A stretch of DNA of 64,000 nucleotides from CAVSUB01 sp963816725 (GTDB lineage: Bacteria; Acidobacteriota; Vicinamibacteria; Vicinamibacterales; 2-12-FULL-66-21): assembly GCA_963816725.1 (NCBI GenBank), contig CAWFMC010000014.1:62001-126000 (forward strand). The letters run 5' to 3'. Every line of letters begins with the position of its first letter. Position 1 is the first letter of the stretch. Made by a program: the position numbers and the translations under genes. Shown piece after piece: positions 53,487 through 62,971 of the stretch. The notes beneath the pieces are model-generated. The model was given only the letters and a program-made list of their open reading frames with translations. It searched no databases and was not told the DNA's origin.

Positions 53487-54557
53487 TCAGTCGACCCACC
53501 CGTCAGCCACCATCAGCTCCGCGTTCAGCACCGCGGCGCCGGCCGCACCGCGCACGGTATTGTGCCCGAGTGCGATCAGCTTCGTCCCGAGCAGCGAGCA
53601 CGGGCGGAGACGGCCAACCGTCACCGTCATGCCGCGGCCTTTGCCGACGTCCAAGCGCGGCTGCGGCCGGTCGGGCGCGTCGGAGACGTCGATCGGCACG
53701 GCCGGTGCCGTGGGCAGCCCGAGCGTCTGCGGCTTGCCCCGGAACGACCGCAGCGCGGCGCGCACCTCGTCCAGCGACGGCTTCGCATCGAGCGCGATCG
53801 ACATCGACGCGGTGTGCCCGTCGATCACCGGCACGCGGGTCGTGGTCGCGCTGACGACCAATGGGTGCATCGAGACCGCGTCGTCCGCGTAGGTGCCGAG
53901 GATCTTCTGGGTCTCGCTCTCGATCTTTTCTTCTTCGCCGGAAATGGCCGGCACGACGTTGCCGAGGATGTCGAGGGAGGGCACGCCAGGATACCCGGCG
54001 CCGGAGACGGCCTGGAGGGTGGTCACCATCAGCGACCGCAGGCCGAACTGGCGCAGCGGCGCGAGGACCAGCGCAATCACCACCGTCGAGCAATTGGGGT
54101 TCGTCACGATCGCCCCGGTCCAGCCGCGTTCGCGGCGCTGGCGCGTGATCAGGCCGAGATGATCGCCATTGACCTCGGGAATGACCAGCGGCACGGCGGG
54201 ATCCATCCGCGCCGTCCGGGTATTGCTGATGACCAGGTGCCCGGCGGCCGCGTATGCCGGCTCGAGATCCTTGGCGACCGCCGCGTCGAGCGCCGAGAAC
54301 ACCAACCGCGGGCCCTGACCCGGGGTGCACGCCTGGACCTGCATCCGCCGGACATCGTCAGGTGGCGGCGTCTCGAGCCGCCACGTCACCGCATCCTCGT
54401 AGGCCTTGCCCTCCGAGCGGCCGCTGGCGGCGAGCCAGGTCGGCTTGAACCACGGGTGCCGATCCAGGACGCGAATGAACTGCTGTCCGACCATCCCCGT
54501 GGCGCCGAGGATCCCGACCTCGATCGGTTGTTGCGGCGCGTGCTCGCCTGTGCTCAT
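53487..54557 (-). CDS. asd: Aspartate-semialdehyde dehydrogenase (archaeal/fungal-type)
   Basis: 356 residues. The Rossmann loop EVGILGATGMVGQQFIRVLD is followed by LVFSALDA, the catalytic cysteine in IVTNPNCSTVVIALVLAP, VSGAGYPGVPSLDILGNVVP, and GEEEKIESETQKILG before a conserved His in RVPVIDGHTASM. The length and the EEEKIE pattern resemble the class found in archaea and fungi rather than E. coli Asd. It reduces aspartyl phosphate to the semialdehyde. It is the first gene of the lysine operon; its transcript starts with an attenuator at 54590-54773. Confidence 0.94.
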   Translation of the reverse strand: MSTGEHAPQQPIEVGILGATGMVGQQFIRVLDRHPWFKPTWLAASGRSEGKAYEDAVTWRLETPPPDDVRRMQVQACTPGQGPRLVFSALDAAVAKDLEPAYAAAGHLVISNTRTARMDPAVPLVIPEVNGDHLGLITRQRRERGWTGAIVTNPNCSTVVIALVLAPLRQFGLRSLMVTTLQAVSGAGYPGVPSLDILGNVVPAISGEEEKIESETQKILGTYADDAVSMHPLVVSATTTRVPVIDGHTASMSIALDAKPSLDEVRAALRSFRGKPQTLGLPTAPAVPIDVSDAPDRPQPRLDVGKGRGMTVTVGRLRPCSLLGTKLIALGHNTVRGAAGAAVLNAELMVADGWVD

Positions 54558-54589
54558 GGTGCCTGATCACTCCCGGAAATCGTTCGAGC

Positions 54590-54629
54590 CAAAAAAAAAC
54601 CCGCCGACCGTGTGTGCGGTCAGCGGGTT
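54590..54629 (-). terminator. Intrinsic terminator acting as attenuator of the lysine operon
   Basis: On the minus strand, AACCCGCTGACCG pairs with CGGTCGGCGGGTT (one G-U wobble) around a 6-base loop and is followed by nine T residues. It lies 33 bases before the asd ATG, within the leader. The upstream GGTCGGTGG (54684-54676) can pair with CCGCTGACC of its 5' arm and so prevent it forming. Confidence 0.9.
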
Positions 54630-54658
54630 CGTTGTGAGCCGTGGAACTGAAATTTACG

Positions 54659-54736
54659 TCACGGGCGCACATAGACCACCGACCTGCCGAGTCGCTTGAC
54701 TCGCTTAGTGTCGATGGATTTGTGCGGCGTGAACAT
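54659..54736 (-). CDS. Leader peptide of the asd-lysC-dap operon (25 residues)
   Basis: A 25-codon ORF from the ATG at 54736 to the TGA at 54661-54659 begins MFTPHKSIDTKR and ends VYVRP. Lys codons are at positions 6, 11 and 14, with Arg at 12, 15, 18 and 24. The ATG lies about 8 bases from the -10 hexamer, so the mRNA may be leaderless. The antiterminator segment (54684-54676) lies within its codons 18-21. Ribosome stalling on the basic codons would plausibly control the terminator downstream; which amino acid is sensed is not clear. Confidence 0.65.
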   Translation of the reverse strand: MFTPHKSIDTKRVKRLGRSVVYVRP

Positions 54737-54743
54737 GGGCGAT

Positions 54744-54773
54744 AGTGTAGACGCTTATCGACTGAAGCGTCAA
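54744..54773 (-). promoter_or_regulatory. Promoter of the asd-lysC-dap operon
   Basis: Minus-strand TTGACG (54773-54768) and TACACT (54749-54744) are spaced by 18 bases, placing transcription start near 54737. The -35 hexamer touches the end of an 8-base repeat tract. Confidence 0.7.
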
Positions 54774-54850
54774 GAGGTTCGAGGGTTCGAGGGTTCGAGG
54801 GTTCGAGGGTTCGGAGGTTCGAAGGTTCGTTGGTGCGAGGTTCGAAGGTT
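54774..54850. repeat. Octanucleotide tandem tract (GAGGGTTC family)
   Basis: Four exact copies of GAGGGTTC (54781-54812) are flanked by GAGGTTC, GGAGGTTC, GAAGGTTC, GTTGGTGC, GAGGTTC and GAAGGTT. It is the only tract in the window with a mainly 8-base period. It abuts the lysine-operon promoter. Confidence 0.9.
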
Positions 54851-54893
54851 GCTCGAGCCACCGGCGCACGCCAGTGGCACGAGTTCTTCGGCT

Positions 54894-54935
54894 CACCCTA
54901 GTCCCTAGTCCCGGGTCCCCGGTCCCGAGTCCCTG
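54894..54935. repeat. Heptanucleotide tract (GTCCCTA/GTCCCGG family)
   Basis: Six units, CACCCTA, GTCCCTA, GTCCCGG, GTCCCCG, GTCCCGA and GTCCCTG, end nine bases before the stop codon of the DUF4175-like gene. With the GAGGGTTC tract they fill most of the gap to the lysine-operon promoter. Confidence 0.9.
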
Positions 54936-54943
54936 AAGCGTCG

Positions 54944-57900
54944 TTACTTCTTGTCCGGCGCCTTGTCAGCCGCCTTGTCGCCGGGCTTGTCCGGTGCCTT
55001 CGACAGGGAACGGTAGTACTGCTCGACCAGCTTGCGGAATTGCTCCGGGACTTCGTCGCTGCCCGAGAGCAGCACCTGATTGCTGTTCCCTTCGACCTTG
55101 CGCCGCAGCGAGTACTCGAAGCGCTTCATCGAGTCCGCAACGGCGCTCTGCAGCCGCGTCAACTCCGCCGCATCCTGGTAGACCCGGTCGTCGTCCAGCC
55201 GCCGCAGCCCGCGCAGCACTTCGTCGAGCTCCTTGGCGTCCATTTTCTGCCCCTGGAGCGCGCGCCGGAGCTGCTCGACCTGGTTCGTGTACTGCCGCAC
55301 CTCGCCGCGGTACTGCCGCACGTCGCCCGGCGTGAAGACGCCGCCGTTGTAACGGCGATCCCCCGTGCCGTTGACGGTTCCCCCCTGATACGAGCCGCCG
55401 TAGGTATCGCCGTCACCGTTACGGCCGCCGTTGGTCGGCGCGCCATCGTTCCGCCCGCCGTTTCCGCCCTGGCCGCCTTGCCCTTGCTGTCCTTGCTGGC
55501 CCTGCTGCCCTTGCTGACCCTGGCCCTGCTGTCCTTGGCCTTGCTGTCCTTGGCCTTGCTGCCCTTGCTGGCCCTGACCCTGCTGGCCTTGACCCTGTTG
55601 TCCTTGTCCTTGCTGTCCCTGCTGCCCTTGCTGGCCCTGTTGGCCCTGCTGTCCCTGGCCTTGCTGCTGGCCCTGTTGACCGTTGCGGGCCTGCTGTCCC
55701 TGTTGCCCCTGCTGACCGTTGCGTCCGGGCTGGCCGGTACGCTCCCGCGTCCGTTCGTCCAGCGACTGGAGCCCGCGTGCGACCTGCTGGGCCTTGTCCA
55801 GCGCTTCGCCCATCGCGTCGGGGCGAGTGTTGCCGACCGAGGCCGCGGCATCGCCAAGGCGCTTCCGCAGATCCTCGAGACCGGTGCCGATGCGCTGCTC
55901 GAGATCGTTCACTTCCGAGCCGTGCAGTCCGGCGCGGATCTGTGACCGCGTGTAACGGATCGTGTCGCGCAGCCGGCCGTCGCGCATCGCGCGCGCCGCA
56001 TCCGACAGCTTGCGCGCGGCGTCCGGATCGTTCTTGCGCATGTCGGAGGCGCTCTTATCGAGCTGATTCTCGAGCGCCGCGGCCTTGGCCTCGAGCGTCT
56101 CCTTGCGATCGCTCAACTGCTGGATCTTGTCGACGCGGCTGTCCGCCGGCGCGTTCTCGAGTGCCTTGACGCCCTCGGCGATCTGCTGTTGCTCGCGGGC
56201 CATCTCGTCGGCCTGTCTCGCTGCGTCAGCGACGTCACGAGTACCGCGGGCACTCTGCGCCTGCTGCAGCTTGCGCTGGGCGTCCTGCAGCCGGTTCAGC
56301 GCAGACGTGGCCTGCGCCGCGCTCATCTGTCCGCCGTTCGCCGCCGCCTGCCGCATCTGGTCGGCGGCTTCGCGCATCCGCCGCGCCGACTCGCTGAGGT
56401 CCGGACGATTCTGCTCGCGGGCGAGTTGATCGAGCCGGCGGGCCGCTTCCTCGACCTGATCGGCAAGCTGCCGCTGGCTGTCGCTGCCGCCGGCGGCCTG
56501 CTGGCCGGCCGCACGCTGGCGCAGCCGCTCCGCCTCCTGCTCCTGACGGCGCGCCAGCTCCTTCAGCTTCTCCGCCAGCTCGTCGACCTTCTGGTCACCC
56601 TGCTCCTGCTGGGCGCGCTGCGCGGTCTCGTACTGGTTGGCCATCTTGTCCATCTCGAGCTCGAACAAGTCCGCCAGGTCCTCGGCCATCTGGCTCTGCC
56701 CGCCGCCTCCGCCGCCGCCACCCTGCTGGCGCTGGATGCTGACCTGCGTCTCGTATTCCTCCTCGGCCTTCTGGAGGATCTGCAGTGCCTTCTGCTCGAA
56801 GGGGATCGCCGCGTCCGGGGCGGCCGCCTGGAGCTTGGTCTCGGCCTGCTTCATCTCGGTCACGGCCTGCGGCAGCAGGTCCGCCACTTTCTTGAACGAC
56901 GGGTCCTGCTGCACGAGGCGGCTGTTCATGCGGGTGACGAGGCCGTCCACCTGATCCCGCAGCTTGGCCTGCGACAGCGCGATCACCGTGCTGTTCTCGC
57001 GCAGCTTGTCGGCCGCCATCGTCTTGCGATCGCGGTTGATGTTGAAGGTCGCGGCGATGATCTGCCGCTGCTGCTGCGACAGCGCGCCGACCTGGCCGCC
57101 GCCCCCGCCGCCACCTCCGCCGCCGCCGGCATTCGACTCGGCTCGCTTGAACTCTTTCCGCAGCGGGCGGATCTGGAGGAAGTAAAGATCGCTCGTCGTA
57201 CGCTTGGCACCGGCGACCGCGTCGTTGTCGGCAGCCCGCGCGTAGTACGACACGAAGTCGCCCGGGGCGACGTTCAACTCTTCGAGGTAGAAGGTGTGGC
57301 CGGCGGTCACCTCGGACAGCCGGTTCTTGCCGTCGAACAGCCGCAGCGTCTTCTCGGCGCCGCCGTTGACGGAGTAGACCAGATCGAGATCCTTCACGCC
57401 GTAATCGTCTTCGGCCCGCGCCTCGACGAACACTTCCTCGATCGGCGACGCGGACGTATCACGCCCCGGCTTCGAGATCGAAACGGTCGGCGGCATGTCG
57501 TTGAGCGCATCGATCGTGTACTGCGGCGACGCGGTCACTTTCTCGCCGGTCGGAGCTGTCAGATCGATGCGGTAGAAACCGTCCTTGTCCACCACGAACG
57601 ACCCGTCGAGCCCGCCGGCCGCCGCCGTGAGGCCGGCGGTGTCCTTGTCGTTCAGCAGGATCTCGCCGCCCGGCGCGGTCATCGTCGGCACGACGTGGAC
57701 CCTGACCTCGGTGCCTCGCAGCACGGCGATGTCGCCGCCCTCTTCGACCTTGCGCGGCTCGAGGCCGGTGTAGGCCGGGAAGTGATATTCGAGCTCGAGC
57801 TTCTGCACGTAAGGCAGGTCGACGACCTTCAGCGTGTAGGTCTTCGAGCGCACGCCCGACGCTTCGACGAAGTAGTCGACGGGGCCGGCGAGGTCGAACA

Positions 57901-58699
57901 GCATGCCCTCGTAGGTGTTGGTGTCGGTGGCTTTCTCGGAGCGCAGCAGCGACATCCGCTCGAAGGGCGCGTCGGGGGACTTGCGCACCATCAGCGCCGC
58001 CTGCTCGGCGTCGAAGCCCTCCAGCTTGGCGGTGACGGTCTGGTCCACGCCGCGCGGCACCGTGGCATTACCGGGCGTGACTTCGATGCGATACGGCGCC
58101 GCCGCCTCCACGCTGCCGGAGATCTTGACCAGCGCCGAGAGGGCATGGCGCAGGTAGGCCGGCCCGAGCACGAAGACCGCGAGCGTCACGGCGGCGATGG
58201 CCGCGATCGTGCCGGCGTAGCGGCGCACGGGCGCCCGCTCGAGCGAGCGGCCGACCTGAATCGCCTGACACTTCTCGACCGCCGACTCCACCAGGCGGCG
58301 GACCAACGCCGCGGAGTGCGGTGACTGGGTCCCGGCGGTCCGGCTCGCCTTCTCGACTTCGATGGCGCTGACAATCGCCTCCTGGAGCGACGGCTCGTGC
58401 TCTTCGATGTAGAGCGCCACCTGCTCGTCGGAGACCCGCCGCGTCAACGGCCGGACCAGGAACCAGCCGACCAGCGCGGTCAGCGCCACGCCGAGCAGGA
58501 TCCGGAACCCGACGATCGATCCGGCGCTGAAGCGCCACGACTCGAGGCCGTAGGCGGACAGCAGCAGGACGGCCACTCCCAGGCCGAGCACGCCGACTGC
58601 GCCGCGCAGGGCGAGCTTGTAGCGCCACCGCCGCCGGACCTGATGGATGATCTCCACCAGCCCGCCCGACGCATCCGTGTGCCGCATGGGATTCACCAT
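54944..58699 (-). CDS. DUF4175-like membrane-anchored coiled-coil protein with Gln/Gly-rich repeat segment
   Basis: 1,251 residues. Three hydrophobic segments lie near 33-53, 60-85 and 160-182. An extracytoplasmic region of beta-sandwich type spans ~200-540 (YRIEVTPGNATVPRGVDQTV, YHFPAYTGLEPRKV, DDYGVKDLDLVYSVNGG). Two poly-Gly stretches, a long Gln/Glu/Ala-rich coiled coil (~560-990), a GQQGQ-rich low-complexity stretch (~995-1072) and a conserved-looking C-terminal helical region (~1110-1220, YRGEVRQYTNQVEQLRRAL) follow. DUF4175 proteins accompany MoxR/DUF58/Bat genes. Role unknown, probably envelope-associated. AAGGAG precedes the ATG at 58699; ATG 58687 is also possible. Confidence 0.88.
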   Translation of the reverse strand: MVNPMRHTDASGGLVEIIHQVRRRWRYKLALRGAVGVLGLGVAVLLLSAYGLESWRFSAGSIVGFRILLGVALTALVGWFLVRPLTRRVSDEQVALYIEEHEPSLQEAIVSAIEVEKASRTAGTQSPHSAALVRRLVESAVEKCQAIQVGRSLERAPVRRYAGTIAAIAAVTLAVFVLGPAYLRHALSALVKISGSVEAAAPYRIEVTPGNATVPRGVDQTVTAKLEGFDAEQAALMVRKSPDAPFERMSLLRSEKATDTNTYEGMLFDLAGPVDYFVEASGVRSKTYTLKVVDLPYVQKLELEYHFPAYTGLEPRKVEEGGDIAVLRGTEVRVHVVPTMTAPGGEILLNDKDTAGLTAAAGGLDGSFVVDKDGFYRIDLTAPTGEKVTASPQYTIDALNDMPPTVSISKPGRDTSASPIEEVFVEARAEDDYGVKDLDLVYSVNGGAEKTLRLFDGKNRLSEVTAGHTFYLEELNVAPGDFVSYYARAADNDAVAGAKRTTSDLYFLQIRPLRKEFKRAESNAGGGGGGGGGGGQVGALSQQQRQIIAATFNINRDRKTMAADKLRENSTVIALSQAKLRDQVDGLVTRMNSRLVQQDPSFKKVADLLPQAVTEMKQAETKLQAAAPDAAIPFEQKALQILQKAEEEYETQVSIQRQQGGGGGGGGQSQMAEDLADLFELEMDKMANQYETAQRAQQEQGDQKVDELAEKLKELARRQEQEAERLRQRAAGQQAAGGSDSQRQLADQVEEAARRLDQLAREQNRPDLSESARRMREAADQMRQAAANGGQMSAAQATSALNRLQDAQRKLQQAQSARGTRDVADAARQADEMAREQQQIAEGVKALENAPADSRVDKIQQLSDRKETLEAKAAALENQLDKSASDMRKNDPDAARKLSDAARAMRDGRLRDTIRYTRSQIRAGLHGSEVNDLEQRIGTGLEDLRKRLGDAAASVGNTRPDAMGEALDKAQQVARGLQSLDERTRERTGQPGRNGQQGQQGQQARNGQQGQQQGQGQQGQQGQQGQQGQQGQGQQGQGQQGQGQQGQQGQGQQGQGQQGQGQQGQQGQQGQQGQGGQGGNGGRNDGAPTNGGRNGDGDTYGGSYQGGTVNGTGDRRYNGGVFTPGDVRQYRGEVRQYTNQVEQLRRALQGQKMDAKELDEVLRGLRRLDDDRVYQDAAELTRLQSAVADSMKRFEYSLRRKVEGNSNQVLLSGSDEVPEQFRKLVEQYYRSLSKAPDKPGDKAADKAPDKK

Positions 58700-58760
58700 G
58701 GCCTTGTGTCTCCTTCACCCAGCCGGGTTGCCCGCCCGCGTCGTGCCTGCCGCCGGACCA

Positions 58761-60794
58761 TCACACGGTCGAGCGGTTGCCGACGATCGTTTCCGCCGCG
58801 AGGAACAGCATCCCCGCGAAAATCAGATACCACCAGACGCGCTGTGCGCCTTCCTGCGCGGCGTCGGTCGGCGGCGTCGGCGTGCCGTTGGCCGCCACGT
58901 CACCAGCCCGCCCCATCGTCGCCGCCGCGACTTCCTTCGGCTCCATCGCGGTCATGTCCGACTCGGCGAGATCCACGTTGCTCGCCACGACCGCCGTCAC
59001 CGCGTCGCGCTCCTGCGCGCGAATCTCGTAGAAGCCCTGCTCGGTCAACTCCAGCACTTCGGGCCCTTCGCCGTCCAGCGCCACCCGCTGCCCCGACGGT
59101 GTCAGGGCGACGCGCGTCGTCTGCCCGCGCGCCCCCTTCGATCCGGCCGGAGCATCGACCACGTCCCCGACCGTGCGCCACGGCGCCGGCTCGCTGTAGT
59201 CCCCAAGGTATCGCACCATGCGGTGCATGAGCGGCAGATACACCGGCCGGACCGCGAGATCGTTCCAGAAGGTGTCGATGGACGAGGTCCACATCAGGAC
59301 CCGCCCCGATCCGCTGCGCCGCTCCAGCAGCGCCGGGTGCCCGTCGTCGTACCGTGCCAGCACCTGCGCGCCAGGAGCCGCCTCGACCGCGCGGTATCCG
59401 TAGAAGCGGGCAGCCGCGAAATCCCCGGTGCGGGGTGCGCGGAACACCTCCAGGGCCGGGTGCCCGTACTCCAACGCGCCGAGCCGGGCCGGAATCCCCG
59501 AGCTCCGGTCGACGGCATTTCCGAGGACCCCTGGGAGAACTGTCGGGGCGCCGGCCCACGCCGCCTTGTCCCCTGCAACGAGGAACAGGCCGCCGCCGCC
59601 GTCGACGTACTTCGTCAGGCGATCGGCGAGCGACGACGAGACCGGGACGTCGTTCAGGATCACGACCGTGGCCTTGGCGAGATCGTCTGCGGACAGCGAG
59701 TCGGCTCCCCGCGCCGTCACCTCGAACCGCGGCGCCTCACCAACCGCCAGGGCGCGGGTGAGATACAGGCTGTCGTCGCGCGACGCGCCAGGCCGGTCCA
59801 CCAGGATCACCCGAACCGGTTCTTCCGGGGACGCGACGAAGTTGAAGACGTTGTCGCGTTCGAGCGCGTCCTTCGGCAGCCGCACCGCCGCGCGCACGTT
59901 CTTCTCCGCCACCGTGACCGGATCGAAGGTCACCGACCCCGACCCGCCGGGCTCGACGTTGACGCGCTGCGTCTGCACGCCGCGGCCGCCCAGTTCCAGT
60001 GTCAGCTCGACCCCCTTCACCGCCGCGGGTCCGTGATTGACGACGCCGGCGGTGACCGCGATGCGTTGCTGATTCGAGAAGGTCGAGCGCTGCAGCGACA
60101 CCGGCGTCACGGACAGGTTGGCCGTCTCCGCGTCGCCGACCGGCGCGGTCGAGAGCACCGCGCCTTCGGGCAGCTTCACGCCTTCCGCCCCTTGCCACCC
60201 GATCCGCTGGAAGTCGGTGATCAAGACCGCTTCGCGCCGCGGCAGGCCCGATTCGCTCAGCACGCTCCCGGCCAGCTTCAGGGCCGGACCGTAGCGGGTT
60301 GCCCCCGCTCCCGGCTGCACGCCGGCCACGGTGGCGAGGAGCCGGCTGCGGTCGGCAGTCGAACGCAGCGCGACTTCGGCGTTCGACGAGAACACCACGA
60401 TCGTGCCGCGGTCGGCGGGTGTCAGGCCGTTGATGGTCTGCTGCGCCGCGGCGATCGCTTTCTGCCACCGGCCGCCGTAGCCCATGCTGTACGAACGATC
60501 GAGCAGCACGACCACTTCCCGGGCGCCGCTGCCCGCCGCCGCGGCCGCATCGGTGTGTCGGAAGAACGGCCGGGCGAAGGCCATGACCAGCAGCGCCAAG
60601 GCGGCCAGCCGCATGGCCAGGAGCAGCCAGTGCCGGATCCGCCGGCGCTGCACCGACTGATACGGGATGCGCCGGATGAACATCAGCGAGGGAAAGTGCA
60701 CGACATTCCGGCGTTCCTTCTGAATCAGGTGCAGAAAGACCGGAATGGCCAGGCCCGCGAGGCCGACGAGGAAGAGCGGGGTCAGAAAAGACAT
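58761..60794 (-). CDS. BatA/VWA-domain membrane protein
   Basis: 677 residues. The N-terminal BatA region has two helices (LTPLFLVGLAGLAIPVFLHL; WLLLAMRLAALALLVMAFA). A von Willebrand A domain (~90-250) has the metal-site DRSYSMG and later Thr/Asp (ITDFQRIGW). A middle beta-rich region and a glutamine-amidotransferase-like part (~330-520, VNFVASPEEPVRVILVDRPG, VDGGGGLFLVAGD) follow, with a C-terminal helix (WWYLIFAGMLFLAAETIV). Bat proteins act with MoxR ATPases in envelope stress or complex assembly. The ATG at 60794 overlaps the DUF58 stop (TGATG). Exact substrate unknown. Confidence 0.88.
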   Translation of the reverse strand: MSFLTPLFLVGLAGLAIPVFLHLIQKERRNVVHFPSLMFIRRIPYQSVQRRRIRHWLLLAMRLAALALLVMAFARPFFRHTDAAAAAGSGAREVVVLLDRSYSMGYGGRWQKAIAAAQQTINGLTPADRGTIVVFSSNAEVALRSTADRSRLLATVAGVQPGAGATRYGPALKLAGSVLSESGLPRREAVLITDFQRIGWQGAEGVKLPEGAVLSTAPVGDAETANLSVTPVSLQRSTFSNQQRIAVTAGVVNHGPAAVKGVELTLELGGRGVQTQRVNVEPGGSGSVTFDPVTVAEKNVRAAVRLPKDALERDNVFNFVASPEEPVRVILVDRPGASRDDSLYLTRALAVGEAPRFEVTARGADSLSADDLAKATVVILNDVPVSSSLADRLTKYVDGGGGLFLVAGDKAAWAGAPTVLPGVLGNAVDRSSGIPARLGALEYGHPALEVFRAPRTGDFAAARFYGYRAVEAAPGAQVLARYDDGHPALLERRSGSGRVLMWTSSIDTFWNDLAVRPVYLPLMHRMVRYLGDYSEPAPWRTVGDVVDAPAGSKGARGQTTRVALTPSGQRVALDGEGPEVLELTEQGFYEIRAQERDAVTAVVASNVDLAESDMTAMEPKEVAAATMGRAGDVAANGTPTPPTDAAQEGAQRVWWYLIFAGMLFLAAETIVGNRSTV

Positions 60795-61705
60795 CACCGC
60801 ACCCGGGTCAGCCTCTCGCGTGCCGACAGATAACTGAACAGCGCGTGATCGAGCGGAGACGACGTGTTCACGAGCGTGTAGTCGATACGGTTGGCGGAGA
60901 AGCGCTCGGTCAGCGCGGTGGTGTGGGCCTTGACCAGCTCACGGTACTGCTCCGCGAGCACGTCCGGGACGACCGGCATCTGCTCGCCGCTCTCCAGATC
61001 TTCAAAGGCCGACGGCGCCGAGAAGGTGAAATTCAGCTCGGCCTCGTCCAGCAGATGGAACACGATCAGGTCGTTGCCGCGGAAACGGAGCGGCCCGATC
61101 GCTTCGAGCACCGCGTCCGGCTCCTCGTAGAAATCCGAAATGAGCACCAACACGCCGCGCCGGCCGAAGTGCTCGGCCATCTTGTGCAGCGGCGCGCGCA
61201 GGCTCCCCGGCTTCGTCGGCTTCACCCGGTCGAGCACGTGGAGAACCGTCTCCATGTGCTTCGCTGACGGCGGCACGTGCTCCACGATGTCGTCGTCGAA
61301 GGCCACGAAGCCAACGCGATCGCGCTGGCGATGAACCAGGTAGGTCAGGCACCCGGCCAGCATCCGCGCGTAATCGAGCTTCGTCATCGACGAGCTGCCG
61401 TAGCCCATCGACTTGGACACGTCGAGCAGCACCGAAAAGTTGGAGTTCGAGTCCGCCTCGTACTCCTTGATGTAGAAGCGGTCGGTGCGGGCGTACAGCC
61501 GCCAGTCGACGCGGCGGATGTCGTCACCCGGCGTGTAGCCGCGATGCTCGGCGAAGTCCACCGACGCGCCGTAGAAGGGCGACCGGTGGATGCCGTTGAT
61601 GAACCCGTCCACGACCGAGCGGGACACGAGCTCCAGGTTGCCGATCCGGGCCAGGACGCGCGGGTCGACGAACCGGGCGCCGGGGATGGCGGTAGCGTCC
61701 ATCAT
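60794..61705 (-). CDS. DUF58 domain protein (VWA-like)
   Basis: 303 residues, all DUF58-type. The motif YTPGDDIRRVDWRLYARTDR near residue 60, LLDVSKSMGYGSSSMTK (degenerate VWA metal site), VGFVAFDDDIVEHVPPS and VLVLISDFYEEPDAVL match the family. It is a cytoplasmic partner of MoxR AAA ATPases. The start follows the MoxR stop by seven bases, and its stop overlaps the BatA-like start, so the three are likely one transcript. Confidence 0.93.
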   Translation of the reverse strand: MMDATAIPGARFVDPRVLARIGNLELVSRSVVDGFINGIHRSPFYGASVDFAEHRGYTPGDDIRRVDWRLYARTDRFYIKEYEADSNSNFSVLLDVSKSMGYGSSSMTKLDYARMLAGCLTYLVHRQRDRVGFVAFDDDIVEHVPPSAKHMETVLHVLDRVKPTKPGSLRAPLHKMAEHFGRRGVLVLISDFYEEPDAVLEAIGPLRFRGNDLIVFHLLDEAELNFTFSAPSAFEDLESGEQMPVVPDVLAEQYRELVKAHTTALTERFSANRIDYTLVNTSSPLDHALFSYLSARERLTRVR

Positions 61706-61712
61706 GGGTCGA

Positions 61713-62750
<1,038 letters not shown>

Positions 62751-62777
62751 GCGACTCTCCCTCTGTCTGAACTGACG

Positions 62778-62963
62778 CTTCCAGCTTCGAGCTTCCCGCT
62801 CCAGTTACCAGCTTCCCGCCAGGCCTGCCCCAAATTGCGGAGCCGGTTGAACCTGCCAAATGCCGCGTCCGGGGCGTTCCCGACTCCCAGCCGAGTGGAA
62901 TCTCGTGCGCCATTCCCGGATGCCTCGTCAGCTTGTTGCCAGCTGGAAGCTGGAAGCTGACAG
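62778..62963. repeat. Paired complementary heptanucleotide tracts (CTTCCAG / CTGGAAG)
   Basis: The left block 62778-62818 has CTTCCAG, CTTCGAG, CTTCCCG, CTCCAG, TTACCAG, CTTCCCG. The right block 62936-62963 has TTGCCAG, CTGGAAG, CTGGAAG, CTGACAG. The arms are complementary across about 117 bases and lie between the DUF4159 stop and the MoxR start. Confidence 0.85.
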
Positions 62964-62971
62964 CGACGCCC

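Noticed and set aside
54590..54736. Lysine riboswitch or T-box in the asd leader
   Set aside because: The leader before the terminator is only about 110 bases, too short for a lysine riboswitch, and no T-box consensus is visible. The leader ORF plus antiterminator layout explains it better.
56189..58324. 711-codon plus-strand ORF opposite the DUF4175-like gene
   Set aside because: Low-complexity Leu/Arg translation; the minus strand carries the consistent coiled-coil protein and operon spacing.
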